Source of the DNA: Alkalibacterium pelagium
Lineage (GTDB): Bacteria; Bacillota; Bacilli; Lactobacillales; Carnobacteriaceae_A
NCBI RefSeq assembly: GCF_900109325.1
Contig: NZ_FNZU01000010.1
Coordinates: 1 to 64,000 of the forward strand
Length of the DNA stretch: 64,000 bases
Direction: 5' to 3'
The first letter of the stretch is position 1. The number at the start of each line of letters is the position of its first letter. Shown here piece after piece: positions 36,734 to 45,421 of this stretch. Below the pieces are notes generated by a model, which saw nothing but the letters and a program-made list of their open reading frames with translations, ran no database searches and was not told where the DNA came from. The position numbers and the translations under genes are program-made.

Positions 36734-38176
36734 TTAATTACTCTGTTCAGCTGTTTGGACTTTTCCTTTTCTTTTCGGATTGAATTTAATCAGCCCAAAG
36801 ATCAGGAAGAACACGGTAATGACGGTCGAAATAATCAGGAAGACCACTGGACCGAACTGGTAAATGAACGGGAGTGAAGCAGCCGTTACCAGTCCCCCTC
36901 CAACGAAAGGTTCAAAAAGAATTTGTTTGTACCCGAATCCCATCAATGCTGGCGTCTGATATTCCGGATCAGCAATTTTCATCAGTAGAAGGCCGGTAGC
37001 TGTCATCCCTGTTGCCTGTCCAAAATCGCCCAGTCCCCTTTCAAACCAGTGCTCCGGTATCATGCGTGGACCGAGGTACAGGAATGCAAAAACGTTCCAG
37101 ACTGTTGCAACGATTGCCAGCAGCAGGAAAGGCATAATGTTTTCACCGATGACCTGCAGAGATAATGTAGCCAGCGCAGATACAAGCAGTACATCCAGAG
37201 CAAAGCCGGAAATCTTACTGATCAGGTTCTGATCGATATACATATGAATGTCCAACTTATCAAAGAAAATCTGAACGATGACTCCTCCGATCATAGCGAG
37301 CGGGAAGAGCGGCACATAAGGGAATAAGACTACGTCGGTCCATGCTCCCCACGTACTGGCTTCAAGCAGGATCAGACCTTGCTGCAGTACATAACCAATC
37401 ACTATTGCAAATGCAATGAGTGACAAGTGGAAGGCAAGTGGCTCGATCGCTTTGGCTTCTTTCACCTGGGGCTCCATCTCGAACCCGTGAGACTCACCTA
37501 AGCGTTCTTTTTCTTCTTCAGTAAAGTACTCTTTACCGCCGACATGCTTAGCAAAGCCTTTTCTGTATCCAATATTGATGATAATTATTCCTGCGACAAC
37601 TCCTACCAGAATTCCGACTGTAGCGAGCCCGAGAGCGAGATCCGCACCTTCTGCAAATCCGAGGTTTTCAAACGTGCTTGCCAGTCCGGCAGCTGTCCCA
37701 TGGCCACCTACAAAACTGATCTCGATCAGTGCTCCAGCTAGCGGATTCATACCGAATAAAGGGGTCAGGACCAGCAGCGTAAGCAGTAGTCCGATTACAT
37801 ATTGTCCCCATGAAACTGCCTGTCCCATTACGATCTGAGGACCTGCCACATTCCATATTTTCCTGACTCCAGGGACTTTTTTACCTAAGAAAAGAGCGGC
37901 GAATACGATATTGATGAACATGCCTGGGAGAGGACGCCACACATCGAGAATAAAATCAGGAATCAGTCCATTATAAAATATGGATCCCTGCTCCAGAAAT
38001 TGAGACGTCAACCGTCCCAGGACATCAGGACCTAAAAACAAAGCAATAAATCCTGCGATGATCGAACTGGGTAAAAACAGATTGCGCAGCCATTTCGTAT
38101 GCAGGCGCACAACTTTTCCGATAATCAGAAACACCCCGATCATCAGAAAACTAAATCCCACCATATTTGGTGTCAT
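36734..38176 (-). CDS. gltS: Sodium/glutamate symporter family protein (GltS-like)
   Basis: A 480-residue transporter of the ESS family. Two homologous halves each contain a Gly-rich re-entrant loop: FVGGHGTAAGLASTFENLGF in the first and LGDFGQATGMTATGLLLMKI in the second. About ten helices, with a charged cytoplasmic loop at 205-245. Relatives import glutamate with sodium; this protein is longer than E. coli GltS (about 400) because of the loop and an extended C-terminus, so the substrate is not certain. Confidence 0.88.
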   Translation of the reverse strand: MTPNMVGFSFLMIGVFLIIGKVVRLHTKWLRNLFLPSSIIAGFIALFLGPDVLGRLTSQFLEQGSIFYNGLIPDFILDVWRPLPGMFINIVFAALFLGKKVPGVRKIWNVAGPQIVMGQAVSWGQYVIGLLLTLLVLTPLFGMNPLAGALIEISFVGGHGTAAGLASTFENLGFAEGADLALGLATVGILVGVVAGIIIINIGYRKGFAKHVGGKEYFTEEEKERLGESHGFEMEPQVKEAKAIEPLAFHLSLIAFAIVIGYVLQQGLILLEASTWGAWTDVVLFPYVPLFPLAMIGGVIVQIFFDKLDIHMYIDQNLISKISGFALDVLLVSALATLSLQVIGENIMPFLLLAIVATVWNVFAFLYLGPRMIPEHWFERGLGDFGQATGMTATGLLLMKIADPEYQTPALMGFGYKQILFEPFVGGGLVTAASLPFIYQFGPVVFLIISTVITVFFLIFGLIKFNPKRKGKVQTAEQSN

Positions 38177-38408
38177 AACTCATTCCTCCTAGTACGTGAA
38201 TATAATTACACATATTTTACTATTATAATCTAGATTTCATTTTCTAACAACTATTGTGAGATTACGTACTAAATATTCAGGAGGAGAATGATTAGATCCT
38301 TAAATATAATATTATGTTCTTATCCTTCGATTAAATTATCTGGTAATCTTTTTACACTAACTAGTCAATCATAGATCAGCTGCTTGTTGATTGTGAAATC
38401 TGATCAAA

Positions 38409-39416
38409 TTAATCTTCTTTATCGTTTTCCATTTCTTCTTCCCTAAATGCGGCTCTGGTTTCTCTCGTTTTCTTGGTTCTCTGAATTTTCATCTCCGCAA
38501 GATATTCGACTACTTCCTTAGGTTTCCTGATATCAAAGGCTTCAACCGGTTCAGGTCCTCTCATTGTTTCTCTCTTGATGTGCAGAACCCCATTCTCATC
38601 AACTTTTTCCTTCCATCGCACGAGCCGCAGCATCCCTTCCGTCAGTTCCAGAGCAGTTATGCTTGCCGGATAGATGCCACATCCTGTATTGAAATAAGGA
38701 ATCTGTTTGTTGTTCGGAAATTTAAAGCGATGTGTATGCCCGCAGATCAGTGCACGTCTATGCTTTTCGATCCATTTACTGTAGTTGCGTTCGATTTTAT
38801 GGCGTTTGGTCACGTTCTTGACTGGACTCGCCGGATTCTTGATTCCTACCCGGTGGAAAAAACGCCAGAAATATTTGATTGACAACATAGTAAAGAACCA
38901 GAACTGATCATTTGGTGCATCCCCCTGGTGACCATGCAGGACAAACAACTCCTGACTTGTATTACGATGTTTGAGGATAACAGCTTCCTGGGGTTCGATC
39001 CCCTTTAAAAAATCATAGAACACTTCACTATATTCGTCATAGTTGATAAACAGATTCTTTTTAACATACTTGGGATTATCCAAATAGATATCATGGTTGC
39101 CGAATATACGTATATAACGGTTTTTATCGTAAAATTTCTTAATAGCCTGATATGTATCCGTATGAGCATTTTTGATATGCTCCATTTCTGAATACTCAAG
39201 CAGTTCTTCTCCATCCCCAACTTCAAAAAATGTATAGCCATTTTCATAGTATTCATTCAATGCATGTACAAATAAATTTCTACTTTTTAAAAATTCGTCG
39301 GATGTACTTCCGTCCCCACGATGGGCATCGCTCATGAACACAATGCGCGAATGGTCGTCGAAGTACATTTTCTTTGCATTCTTATATGCTTCTGTCAGTC
39401 TTTTCTGAGTAAACAC
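38409..39416 (-). CDS. Calcineurin-like metallophosphoesterase
   Basis: A 335-residue soluble enzyme with the five metal-site motifs in order: MSDAHRGD, EVGDGEE, FGNHD (about 110), LHGHQGD and CGHTHR (about 225). Bacterial relatives hydrolyse phosphomonoesters or diesters; no substrate is suggested by the sequence. The C-terminal 60 residues are very charged (KRETRAAFREEEMENDKED end). Monocistronic. Confidence 0.88.
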   Translation of the reverse strand: MFTQKRLTEAYKNAKKMYFDDHSRIVFMSDAHRGDGSTSDEFLKSRNLFVHALNEYYENGYTFFEVGDGEELLEYSEMEHIKNAHTDTYQAIKKFYDKNRYIRIFGNHDIYLDNPKYVKKNLFINYDEYSEVFYDFLKGIEPQEAVILKHRNTSQELFVLHGHQGDAPNDQFWFFTMLSIKYFWRFFHRVGIKNPASPVKNVTKRHKIERNYSKWIEKHRRALICGHTHRFKFPNNKQIPYFNTGCGIYPASITALELTEGMLRLVRWKEKVDENGVLHIKRETMRGPEPVEAFDIRKPKEVVEYLAEMKIQRTKKTRETRAAFREEEMENDKED

Positions 39417-39579
39417 TTATCGGCACCTCCAACTTACTTTCTCTCTTCCTTTAAGTATACGCTACTCCGGCTCGATAATGAAAATGGAATACTTATCTAA
39501 TAATCCCATGGGTAATACTGACATGTTGCTGCCAATGTGCTAAAGTTAATATTGTAGGAATTAATAAAGGAGGGACTGT

Positions 39580-40419
39580 ATGAAATTTGGTGTAAGAAAA
39601 CCGAGTCTGAAAAAATCCATTAAAGCTCGGACGACTGGAAAGATTAAACGTAAAGTAAAATCTTCAGTAAATCCTTTGTACGGGAAAAAAGGAATGGGTT
39701 ATGTAAATAATCCTAAACGAGCTGTTTATAATAAGGTTTATAACAAAACTACTGTCGGAATTAATCCGTTATCTAAACTGTCAACACCGTCACACACCTC
39801 TACGAAAACCTCTTCTATTAAAAGCGATCAAGCTATAGGATATATGAAAAAAGAGAAAAAGCAGGAAACAGTTCCTGTCAGAAACCCAGTGGAAAAGTGG
39901 ATTCGGCGGGTCATCAGGAGAGACGATTCAGATACTAAGATAATCACTCGCACCGTAATTACTGAACAATATACTGTGAAAGAAATGCTGGATATACAAG
40001 AAGAAGCCAGATCTTGCCTTCATACATATAACCAGTCCATGCGCTACCTGACAGACACTTTGAATGCTGAGGTCTTTTTCCCAAGACTTCAGGAGGCTGA
40101 AGAGTCTTTATCAACTCTGGTCAGTTTGACTCAAAACCATTCTTTCCTGGTTGCTGAAGGAGATAATGTCATCGAAGCTCAGAATCGTCTGCTTGAAGAG
40201 AAAGAAAATATTATCAAGCAGTTTGTCCATACTCATTTTTCCGAGTCGATTAAAGGAGCTGACAGGCTGAAAACGGACCGAGGACGTCGCAATCGTTTAA
40301 AATCGAATTACAATGAACTCAGCACCTACTTCTCGGATCTTCCTCAATCGACTGTTGAAATGATCAATACTATCTGGAACAGCGTTATTCCTGAAAAGGA
40401 TTTAATAAATAAAAAATAG
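39580..40419 (+). CDS. Hypothetical protein with a basic phage-like N-terminus
   Basis: A 279-residue protein with a strong AAAGGAGGG ribosome site. The first 65 residues are highly basic and contain the stretch MKFGVRKPSLKKSIKARTTG followed by NPLYGKKGMGYVNNPKRA, a pattern I recall from short hypothetical proteins of Firmicutes and their phages. The rest (about 125-270) is predicted helical, with several possible coiled-coil stretches. No signal or membrane segment. The function is unknown; nucleic-acid binding is suggested only by charge. Confidence 0.7.
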   Translation: MKFGVRKPSLKKSIKARTTGKIKRKVKSSVNPLYGKKGMGYVNNPKRAVYNKVYNKTTVGINPLSKLSTPSHTSTKTSSIKSDQAIGYMKKEKKQETVPVRNPVEKWIRRVIRRDDSDTKIITRTVITEQYTVKEMLDIQEEARSCLHTYNQSMRYLTDTLNAEVFFPRLQEAEESLSTLVSLTQNHSFLVAEGDNVIEAQNRLLEEKENIIKQFVHTHFSESIKGADRLKTDRGRRNRLKSNYNELSTYFSDLPQSTVEMINTIWNSVIPEKDLINKK

Positions 40420-40442
40420 AGCAGGACATTCTAAAAAAAGTA

Positions 40443-40486
40443 AAAGAACCGAACAAGGTCCATATTTGGACTCTGTCCGGTTCTTT
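40443..40486. terminator. Bidirectional terminator
   Basis: AAAAGAACCG-CA-GGTCC pairs with GGAC-TG-CCGGTTCTTT; it separates the converging hypothetical gene and the alpha/beta hydrolase. Confidence 0.88.
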
Positions 40487-41399
40487 ATCTTTTTAAATGC
40501 TGCTTGAAGAAATCTGTTTCCTCACGATTACATATTTTTGCTTCTTCAAGGTTCATATTACAGTGAAAAATGTGCTGAAGATGTTCATCCTCTGGTTCCC
40601 CATATTTCTTGTAAGTGACATCTACTCCTGCTTCCTTCAGCAAAGCCACCATGGGAAGGGAATCTTCCCTTATAAAATCATGTTCGGCTGTCATGACAAA
40701 GACTGGAGGCAGCGCATCTGTCAGATAGTCAGGCATAGACAGCTGCTCTTCATGCGTCTTCCAGTCCTTTCCTAAATAATCCTGAATCAATATGACCAGC
40801 TGAGCTCGTGGATCTTTTTTATCTTCTAACGGCTCAGCTTTCAATTTTGACAGGATACTATAGACGCCACAGTTCAAAGCCATCGCCCGCAATGTGAAAT
40901 GGTCGGGTAAAGTCATATTGAACAGATCAGCATATGTCCTGTTAGAGTACATAGTTGCGTACTGCAAAGCCAGCTGAGCTCCCACGGAATCTCCTACAAA
41001 ATAGACATTGTTCAAATCTATGTAGTAGTCTTCGTGATTGGCGACTACCCATTTCATTACTTGGTTCAGTTCTTCCAATTGTGTTGGGTATTTCTTTTTC
41101 GGCGCCAGATGATAGTTACTGTTGACAAAGACAAATCCTTGTCTGGCCATAAACATACCATAGTGAAGATAGTTTTCTTTCGTGCCGTAGACATATCCTC
41201 CCCCATGAAAATTGATGATGACAGGCAGTTTATTTTCTGTCTTCTTAGGGTAATAAATATCCAGACTATTATACTTTCCCGATTTTCCATATCTGATATC
41301 ATAATGCCCCTGTATTGAAGGGTCAGCAGTCAGATCCTTGTCTCTTTTCCTGTCGCTCCAAGCTGACAGAACTTTAAAACCCAATGATGCAATCGACAC
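40485..41399 (-). CDS. Alpha/beta-hydrolase (HSL/acetyl-esterase family)
   Basis: An esterase of about 304 residues. The oxyanion motif HGGGYVYG, nucleophile Ser in GDSVGAQ, acid Asp in TAEHDFIRED and the His in EHLQHIFH form the expected catalytic set. A strongly basic segment (WSDRKRDKDL) follows the N-terminal hydrophobic stretch. I chose the GTG at 41399, preceded by GGGGGTG at 8 bases; an ATG at 41456 is in frame but without a ribosome site. Confidence 0.87.
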   Translation of the reverse strand: MSIASLGFKVLSAWSDRKRDKDLTADPSIQGHYDIRYGKSGKYNSLDIYYPKKTENKLPVIINFHGGGYVYGTKENYLHYGMFMARQGFVFVNSNYHLAPKKKYPTQLEELNQVMKWVVANHEDYYIDLNNVYFVGDSVGAQLALQYATMYSNRTYADLFNMTLPDHFTLRAMALNCGVYSILSKLKAEPLEDKKDPRAQLVILIQDYLGKDWKTHEEQLSMPDYLTDALPPVFVMTAEHDFIREDSLPMVALLKEAGVDVTYKKYGEPEDEHLQHIFHCNMNLEEAKICNREETDFFKQHLKR

Positions 41400-41532
41400 T
41401 ATCCGCTCACCCCCTACTATACAGTTCAGATTAAAATAAATTAAAGCAAGCCGCAACTGATTGACCTCGAGGATAAGGACTGTGGACGGCTAGTTTACTG
41501 GAATTGGACAGCTCCTTTACTCAACAGATGAG

Positions 41533-41567
41533 AAAAGACTCCTCAACAACATAGCCGGGGAGTCTTT
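41533..41567 (-). terminator. Terminator of the 148-residue hypothetical gene
   Basis: AAAGACTCC and GGAGTCTTT arms, T4 on the minus strand. Confidence 0.8.
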
Positions 41568-41578
41568 AGACGATTCGC

Positions 41579-42025
41579 TTATTTTTCATTTAGTTTTCTG
41601 ATCGGTCTGCCTTCTGAATCATATACATAGTTTTTCAGTTTCTTGCTGTCAGCCATTGCCTGAACTAGCCTGTCCTGATATGGCTCCGCCAATTCTTCAA
41701 ATAGATAGGCTTCTTCATGGAGGCTGTGTTTGGAACGCAGAGCTTCCACCTCTCCGGGTTTACGTAATTTATACTTCCTGCTAGGCAATTTCCCTTCTAT
41801 GCTACGTTTCTCAATACGATAAAAGTGGTCATCGTCATTATATATAATTTCCAGAGCGCCTGAATTGGTCCGTTTGTACTCAGCGTGCGGGTATGCTTCT
41901 TTATGCAGTTCCCACCAGGCTTTGATTCCCTTAATTGCCTCTTCCTCGTTTTCGTAACTCCCGTGCTCTTTTTTTACATTACTCAGCCGATTCTGCCAAT
42001 AGGTGGTGTACACTTGCTGTTCCAT
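41579..42025 (-). CDS. Hypothetical protein, 148 residues
   Basis: A soluble, charged protein with no signal peptide. It has a GAAGGAG ribosome site 10 bases before the ATG and a terminator behind. The middle contains an alternating basic and aromatic stretch (RIEKRSIEGKLPSRKYKLRK) and the end DSEGRPIRKLNEK. I do not recognise the family. It probably belongs to a genus-level family in this group. Confidence 0.7.
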   Translation of the reverse strand: MEQQVYTTYWQNRLSNVKKEHGSYENEEEAIKGIKAWWELHKEAYPHAEYKRTNSGALEIIYNDDDHFYRIEKRSIEGKLPSRKYKLRKPGEVEALRSKHSLHEEAYLFEELAEPYQDRLVQAMADSKKLKNYVYDSEGRPIRKLNEK

Positions 42026-42134
42026 TCACTTCACTCCTTCTGTATAAGATACCTCTAGTGTATAGCATCTTTCATTTAATTCAAATGGAATCGGATGCAA
42101 ATCATCTTTTGTAAGGAGACTGTAAAATACACTT

Positions 42135-42401
42135 TTACCTGTCAGTAAAAATATCCAGAAGTTTTCTGATCACTAATGCCATCAGTGTTCCTGTAAAAGT
42201 GACAAATCCCAGATTCAACAGAAAAGATCCCGCTGAATAGTTCAAAGCCAGTTCCTGCTGCATCTGGTTCACTTCTTCTGAAGTAAGTCCCGCAAGCACA
42301 TCCACAGGAACATCAATCGCCCAAAGGAAATAACCGATGATTATCATGATCAGGCTGATGAACAGACCGGCGATCAGCCATTTATTCACTCTATTTCTCA
42401 T
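42135..42401 (-). CDS. Small membrane protein, two helices
   Basis: An 88-residue protein with a helix at about 9-28 (LIAGLFISLIMIIIGYFLW), a short acidic extracytoplasmic loop (LTSEEVNQMQQELALN) and a second helix at about 57-80. It may be a small accessory membrane protein; no family recognised. The ATG is preceded by AAGGAGTCGG. Confidence 0.7.
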   Translation of the reverse strand: MRNRVNKWLIAGLFISLIMIIIGYFLWAIDVPVDVLAGLTSEEVNQMQQELALNYSAGSFLLNLGFVTFTGTLMALVIRKLLDIFTDR

Positions 42402-42612
42402 ATTCCGACTCCTTTGATTGAGTGGTCGGTTTCCTAGTTAAGGTTGCGGCACTCCTTGTTCTTTCAGTTAGTGTATCAGTCCCGATCACTGAAGTAAACC
42501 AGCGTTAGTATACGGTAGGCTGCATCTTGGAGAGAGTATGATAGCTGGCCTGAATTTCCGCCAGGCTTTATGCTGGTCACTTCACTATTGAGGATGCACT
42601 TTTTTCAGCGCT
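42402..42612. other. Intergenic sequence leading into the hairpin repeats
   Basis: No gene seen. The last 50 bases (about 42562-42612) end in GCACTTTTTTCAGCG, which resembles the linker between the repeat units that follow, so they may be an eroded unit. Confidence 0.4.
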
Positions 42613-42749
42613 GAATAGTCCATATATCTATATTTGGTACTTTCGCCTGTATTTTTCTGGTGTGAATGGGTCATATATTCTTTTATGGTCCATTCGATTA
42701 CACTTTTTCGAGTTTAATGTGCCATAAAGCCTTTTATGGCATATTCGGA
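42613..42749. repeat. Three degenerate 51-bp hairpin repeats
   Basis: Units start at 42613, 42664 and 42715, exactly 51 bases apart, and their first 33-35 positions align without gaps: KAATG, two variable bases, YCATA, a variable loop, TATGG, two variable bases, YATTCG. Unit 2 pairs GAATGGGTC with GGTCCATTC (two G-U pairs); unit 3 pairs AATGTGCCATA with TATGGCATATT. The arms differ between units, yet pairing is kept in units 2 and 3; unit 1 pairs poorly. The architecture matches the 52-bp array at 20.6 kb. Confidence 0.75.
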
Positions 42750-42917
42750 TCTTCTATATGCCTAATTTCCGATCGGAAAAGAGGCATCAGCCTCTTCGAC
42801 CGCATTCATACAGTTGGCTAATACCGCATATCTCGATATTATGAGTCATCGGGATCTTAATCATATCTATATGTCAAAAGATTTCTATTTGAAAAGAGGC
42901 AACCGCCTCTTTTACCT
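42750..42917. repeat. Degenerate duplication with AAGAGGC hairpins
   Basis: The block starting at unit 3 (42715-42800) appears again, much eroded, at 42819-42917. Both contain a TAAT..CAT..TAT hairpin, then CGG(G)ATCTT, CTATATG, a filler and the hairpin AAAAGAGGC-N4-GCCTCTT (42778-42796 and 42892-42913). The second hairpin has T tracts and could terminate transcription. Confidence 0.55.
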
Positions 42918-42980
42918 TATCTAAATAATGGGTTTCAGAATTCTATAGCAGTACTCTTCAATGTTTTCAACAGCTTTACA

Positions 42981-43014
42981 AAAAGAAGAGTCCTGACCTG
43001 GTCAGCGACTCTTC
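42981..43014 (-). terminator. Terminator of the FMN reductase gene
   Basis: GAAGAGTC / GACTCTTC with a self-complementary inner part, then T5 on the minus strand. Confidence 0.85.
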
Positions 43015-43038
43015 CTTTAAAATAGTTAAGTGTTCAAT

Positions 43039-43602
43039 TTATCCTCTGATCGTTTTCAGTCCACGACTCCATGAAACAGTTGTATCGATCACAGATTTGA
43101 TTGTCGGATTGTGTACTTCTGAAGGACGGAATGTAGTCATTTCTTCAAAATCAGTGAAGAGACTGAATCCACCTGCAGGTCCTACTGTAGCCACGTTGGC
43201 ATTAGATAGAATCGTACGCAGACTGATAGTTGCCGCCACACCTAAGGTTGAGCCGTAACCGACGATTCCGGCTGCTTTATTTCCCCATTCGGAAGCAAGG
43301 TAGTCAATCGCGTTTTTAAGAGATGGAGTGATGGATTTATTATATTCAGGCGTGATGAAAATAAATCCGTCAAGTGAATCGATTTTTTCAGACCACTTCT
43401 GATTGCCTTCTTTGTCATACTGCTTGTTCGCCATTAATGGCGGCAGGGCCTCGTTGAACATTGGCAGGTCGTAATCTTTGATATCGACGATTTCAAATTC
43501 TGCATCCTGTGCCTCTTTCGCTTTTTCAAGTACATACTCAGCCACCTGATTATTGACACGTGTATCTCGTGTACTACCCGTTATAATTCCAATCTTTACC
43601 AT
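43039..43602 (-). CDS. NADPH-dependent FMN reductase / flavoprotein oxidoreductase
   Basis: A flavodoxin-like enzyme of 187 residues. The FMN phosphate loop is GSTRDTRVNNQV near the N-terminus; ITPEYNKSITPSLKNAIDYL is the typical active-site stretch of the azoreductase/quinone-reductase group. I chose the ATG at 43602, preceded by AAAGGAGGAG at 7 bases, over the ATG at 43650. A divergent TetR regulator with a palindrome between the genes suggests inducible control, perhaps by quinones or related electrophiles (inference). Confidence 0.92.
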   Translation of the reverse strand: MVKIGIITGSTRDTRVNNQVAEYVLEKAKEAQDAEFEIVDIKDYDLPMFNEALPPLMANKQYDKEGNQKWSEKIDSLDGFIFITPEYNKSITPSLKNAIDYLASEWGNKAAGIVGYGSTLGVAATISLRTILSNANVATVGPAGGFSLFTDFEEMTTFRPSEVHNPTIKSVIDTTVSWSRGLKTIRG

Positions 43603-43714
43603 AAAAAAACTCCTCCTTTTAAATGCTAACTTTTCGTAAGTCAGCTGCATTGCTTATTATATGACAGCTTGACTTGAAAATAAACCAACAGTATAGTAGA
43701 TGTGTTGTTTAGAT

Positions 43715-43734
43715 AACAGACCGCTTTGTCTGTT
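43715..43734. promoter_or_regulatory. Palindrome between FMN reductase and tetR, candidate operator
   Basis: AACAGAC-CGCTTT-GTCTGTT, a perfect 7-bp dyad about 30 bases before the regulator start and about 110 bases before the reductase start, the place expected for autoregulation by the TetR protein. Confidence 0.55.
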
Positions 43735-43765
43735 TAATATCTCAGGAGAAAGGTAGACGAATATA

Positions 43766-44335
43766 GTGCAAGTTAAAAAAGATCCCCGTGTGACACGTTC
43801 AAGAACACAGATTATCGATTCTTTTATCCTTCTTTCAGGAAAAAAGCCATTTGCCTCCATTACAGTTAAAGATATTACTAAAGAAGCACAGATCAATCGG
43901 GCCACCTTTTATAATCATTTTCTAGATAAATATGACTTACTTGAGCAGGTCGTCAGTGAAGCATTGAGGTCAAACCTTGGCTGCAATAGTCACCCTGACA
44001 TCAAACAGCATCTGTCGACTGAGGATACTCTCAGAGAACTTTTTATTTCACTGATTCGTTTCGAAAAAACACTCGATTCGTATTCGGATGGATTTGAAGA
44101 GTCTGAGATGATCGATCTGGTGATTCATTCTCATCTGATCGATATTCTATCTTCACATCTGGCTCTTCATAAACCTGGGATAGATTCTTCGGTTCATCTC
44201 AAGCTGGCAAGAATGCTGACCCATGCGTTACTGGGAATGACCAGAGATTACTGCGAGTCTTCACAGGCTGAATCGCCAGGAGACTATATCGATTCTGTTC
44301 TGCCTGCTTTAATCAATGGACTGGACTCATTATAA
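43766..44335 (+). CDS. TetR/AcrR-family transcriptional regulator
   Basis: A 189-residue regulator. The HTH lies at about 12-57: RSRTQIIDSFILLSGKKPF then ITVKDITKEAQINRATFYNHF. The C-terminal domain for ligand binding and dimerisation has the DUF-type pattern of the YxaF-like group (TetR C-terminal with SHLIDILSSHLALH). GTG start; AGGAGAAAGG upstream. It likely represses the divergent FMN reductase gene and itself. Confidence 0.9.
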   Translation: MQVKKDPRVTRSRTQIIDSFILLSGKKPFASITVKDITKEAQINRATFYNHFLDKYDLLEQVVSEALRSNLGCNSHPDIKQHLSTEDTLRELFISLIRFEKTLDSYSDGFEESEMIDLVIHSHLIDILSSHLALHKPGIDSSVHLKLARMLTHALLGMTRDYCESSQAESPGDYIDSVLPALINGLDSL

Positions 44336-44417
44336 AACGCTGCCGATTGGGCAGCAGATAGTCAGGAAGCTAACATCCTGATTTTTCTGCTGCCAGCAAT
44401 CGGCAGCGTTATTTTTT
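44336..44417. terminator. Large nested hairpin, bidirectional terminator
   Basis: Three paired levels: AACGCTGCCGATTG with CAATCGGCAGCGTT, AGCAG with CTGCT, and TCAGGA with TCCTGA. A and T runs flank it, and it separates tetR from the converging pgeF. Confidence 0.85.
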
Positions 44418-44422
44418 ATCTT

Positions 44423-45148
44423 TCAGGTCATCATGGCAAAGAGTCCGTTCAGCTGATAGCTGGAGCCTTCCCCTCTAGCTGAATGCAGCCGTTCGTCTGT
44501 GAATGTCGAGGCCCGCTCAACTTCAATATTTCCCTCCTTGATTCCGGCCTCTTTTAATATCGACAGATTCGCATCCGTCATGCTCATCTTATATTTAGCC
44601 CCTGTCTTCCTGAAAAACTGATCACGCTCGTGAAATTCTGCAAATGCCTCATATACTTCCGGTCCCACTTCATAATTTTCCTGGTCGATCGAAGGGCCGA
44701 CGTATGCAATCAACGTTTCAGGATTTGTACCATAAACACTGATCATTTTATCTATCGCTTTTGTGGTGATTCGTTGAGTCGTTCCCCGCCAGCCAGAATG
44801 AACGTTGACCAGTATTTCATGCACAGGATCATACAGAATAACCGGTGTGCAGTCCGCATACTTTATAAGCAGGCCGACCCTTTTTTTGTCTGTCAGCAGA
44901 CCGTCTGTTTCCTTGAATGTCCTGCCGAAGACAAATAAATCACCGTTTGATCCATCTGCATAAGTGACATTTGCACTATGGACCTGCTGCCCCGTATAAA
45001 TCTCATCTGGTCTGTCAAAATCTATTTCATCAAGCAGCCTGTTCATATCATCAGCCACTTTGCTTCCAGCAGTCTGATAACGGAAGTTATAGTCAGATCC
45101 GGCTACTTTAGTTAAGACACCGTATTTTTCAAGTAATCGTGAATGCAT
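44423..45148 (-). CDS. pgeF: Polyphenol oxidase / purine nucleoside phosphorylase family (PgeF, YfiH)
   Basis: A 241-residue protein of the YfiH/LACC1 family. The metal ligands are visible: His in GQQVHSANV, Cys in LLIKYADCTPV and His in NVHSGWRGTTQR. Family members cleave purine nucleosides or edit a peptidoglycan precursor in E. coli. The assignment to one activity is not possible from sequence. Monocistronic. Confidence 0.92.
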   Translation of the reverse strand: MHSRLLEKYGVLTKVAGSDYNFRYQTAGSKVADDMNRLLDEIDFDRPDEIYTGQQVHSANVTYADGSNGDLFVFGRTFKETDGLLTDKKRVGLLIKYADCTPVILYDPVHEILVNVHSGWRGTTQRITTKAIDKMISVYGTNPETLIAYVGPSIDQENYEVGPEVYEAFAEFHERDQFFRKTGAKYKMSMTDANLSILKEAGIKEGNIEVERASTFTDERLHSARGEGSSYQLNGLFAMMT

Positions 45149-45324
45149 TGCTTTAAGTCTCCCTATTTCTAATTTTTGTCTATTATAGCATAGATTGCCG
45201 TTCAGTCGGTTGGTGACTGTTCAGGGTAGAATTAAATCTCTCTTCACTCTATTATTATATAAACTTCACCAATAAAAGCACAGTGTATCTAGGTATTCCC
45301 TGCATCTCATTTCTTAAATATCTA

Positions 45325-45395
45325 AAACCACATGATCTGTCCATAGTCAAACAGACTTGACTGCCTGAGTGAGGATCTGACGGATCATGTGGTTT
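45325..45395 (-). terminator. Terminator downstream of leucine dehydrogenase
   Basis: AAACCACATGATC pairs with GATCATGTGGTTT around a long loop. On the minus strand it is followed by TAGATATTTAAG, a weak T tract, so termination may be partial. Confidence 0.65.
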
Positions 45396-45421
45396 GTTGT
45401 ATTTTATCTTGTCTTAAAAAT

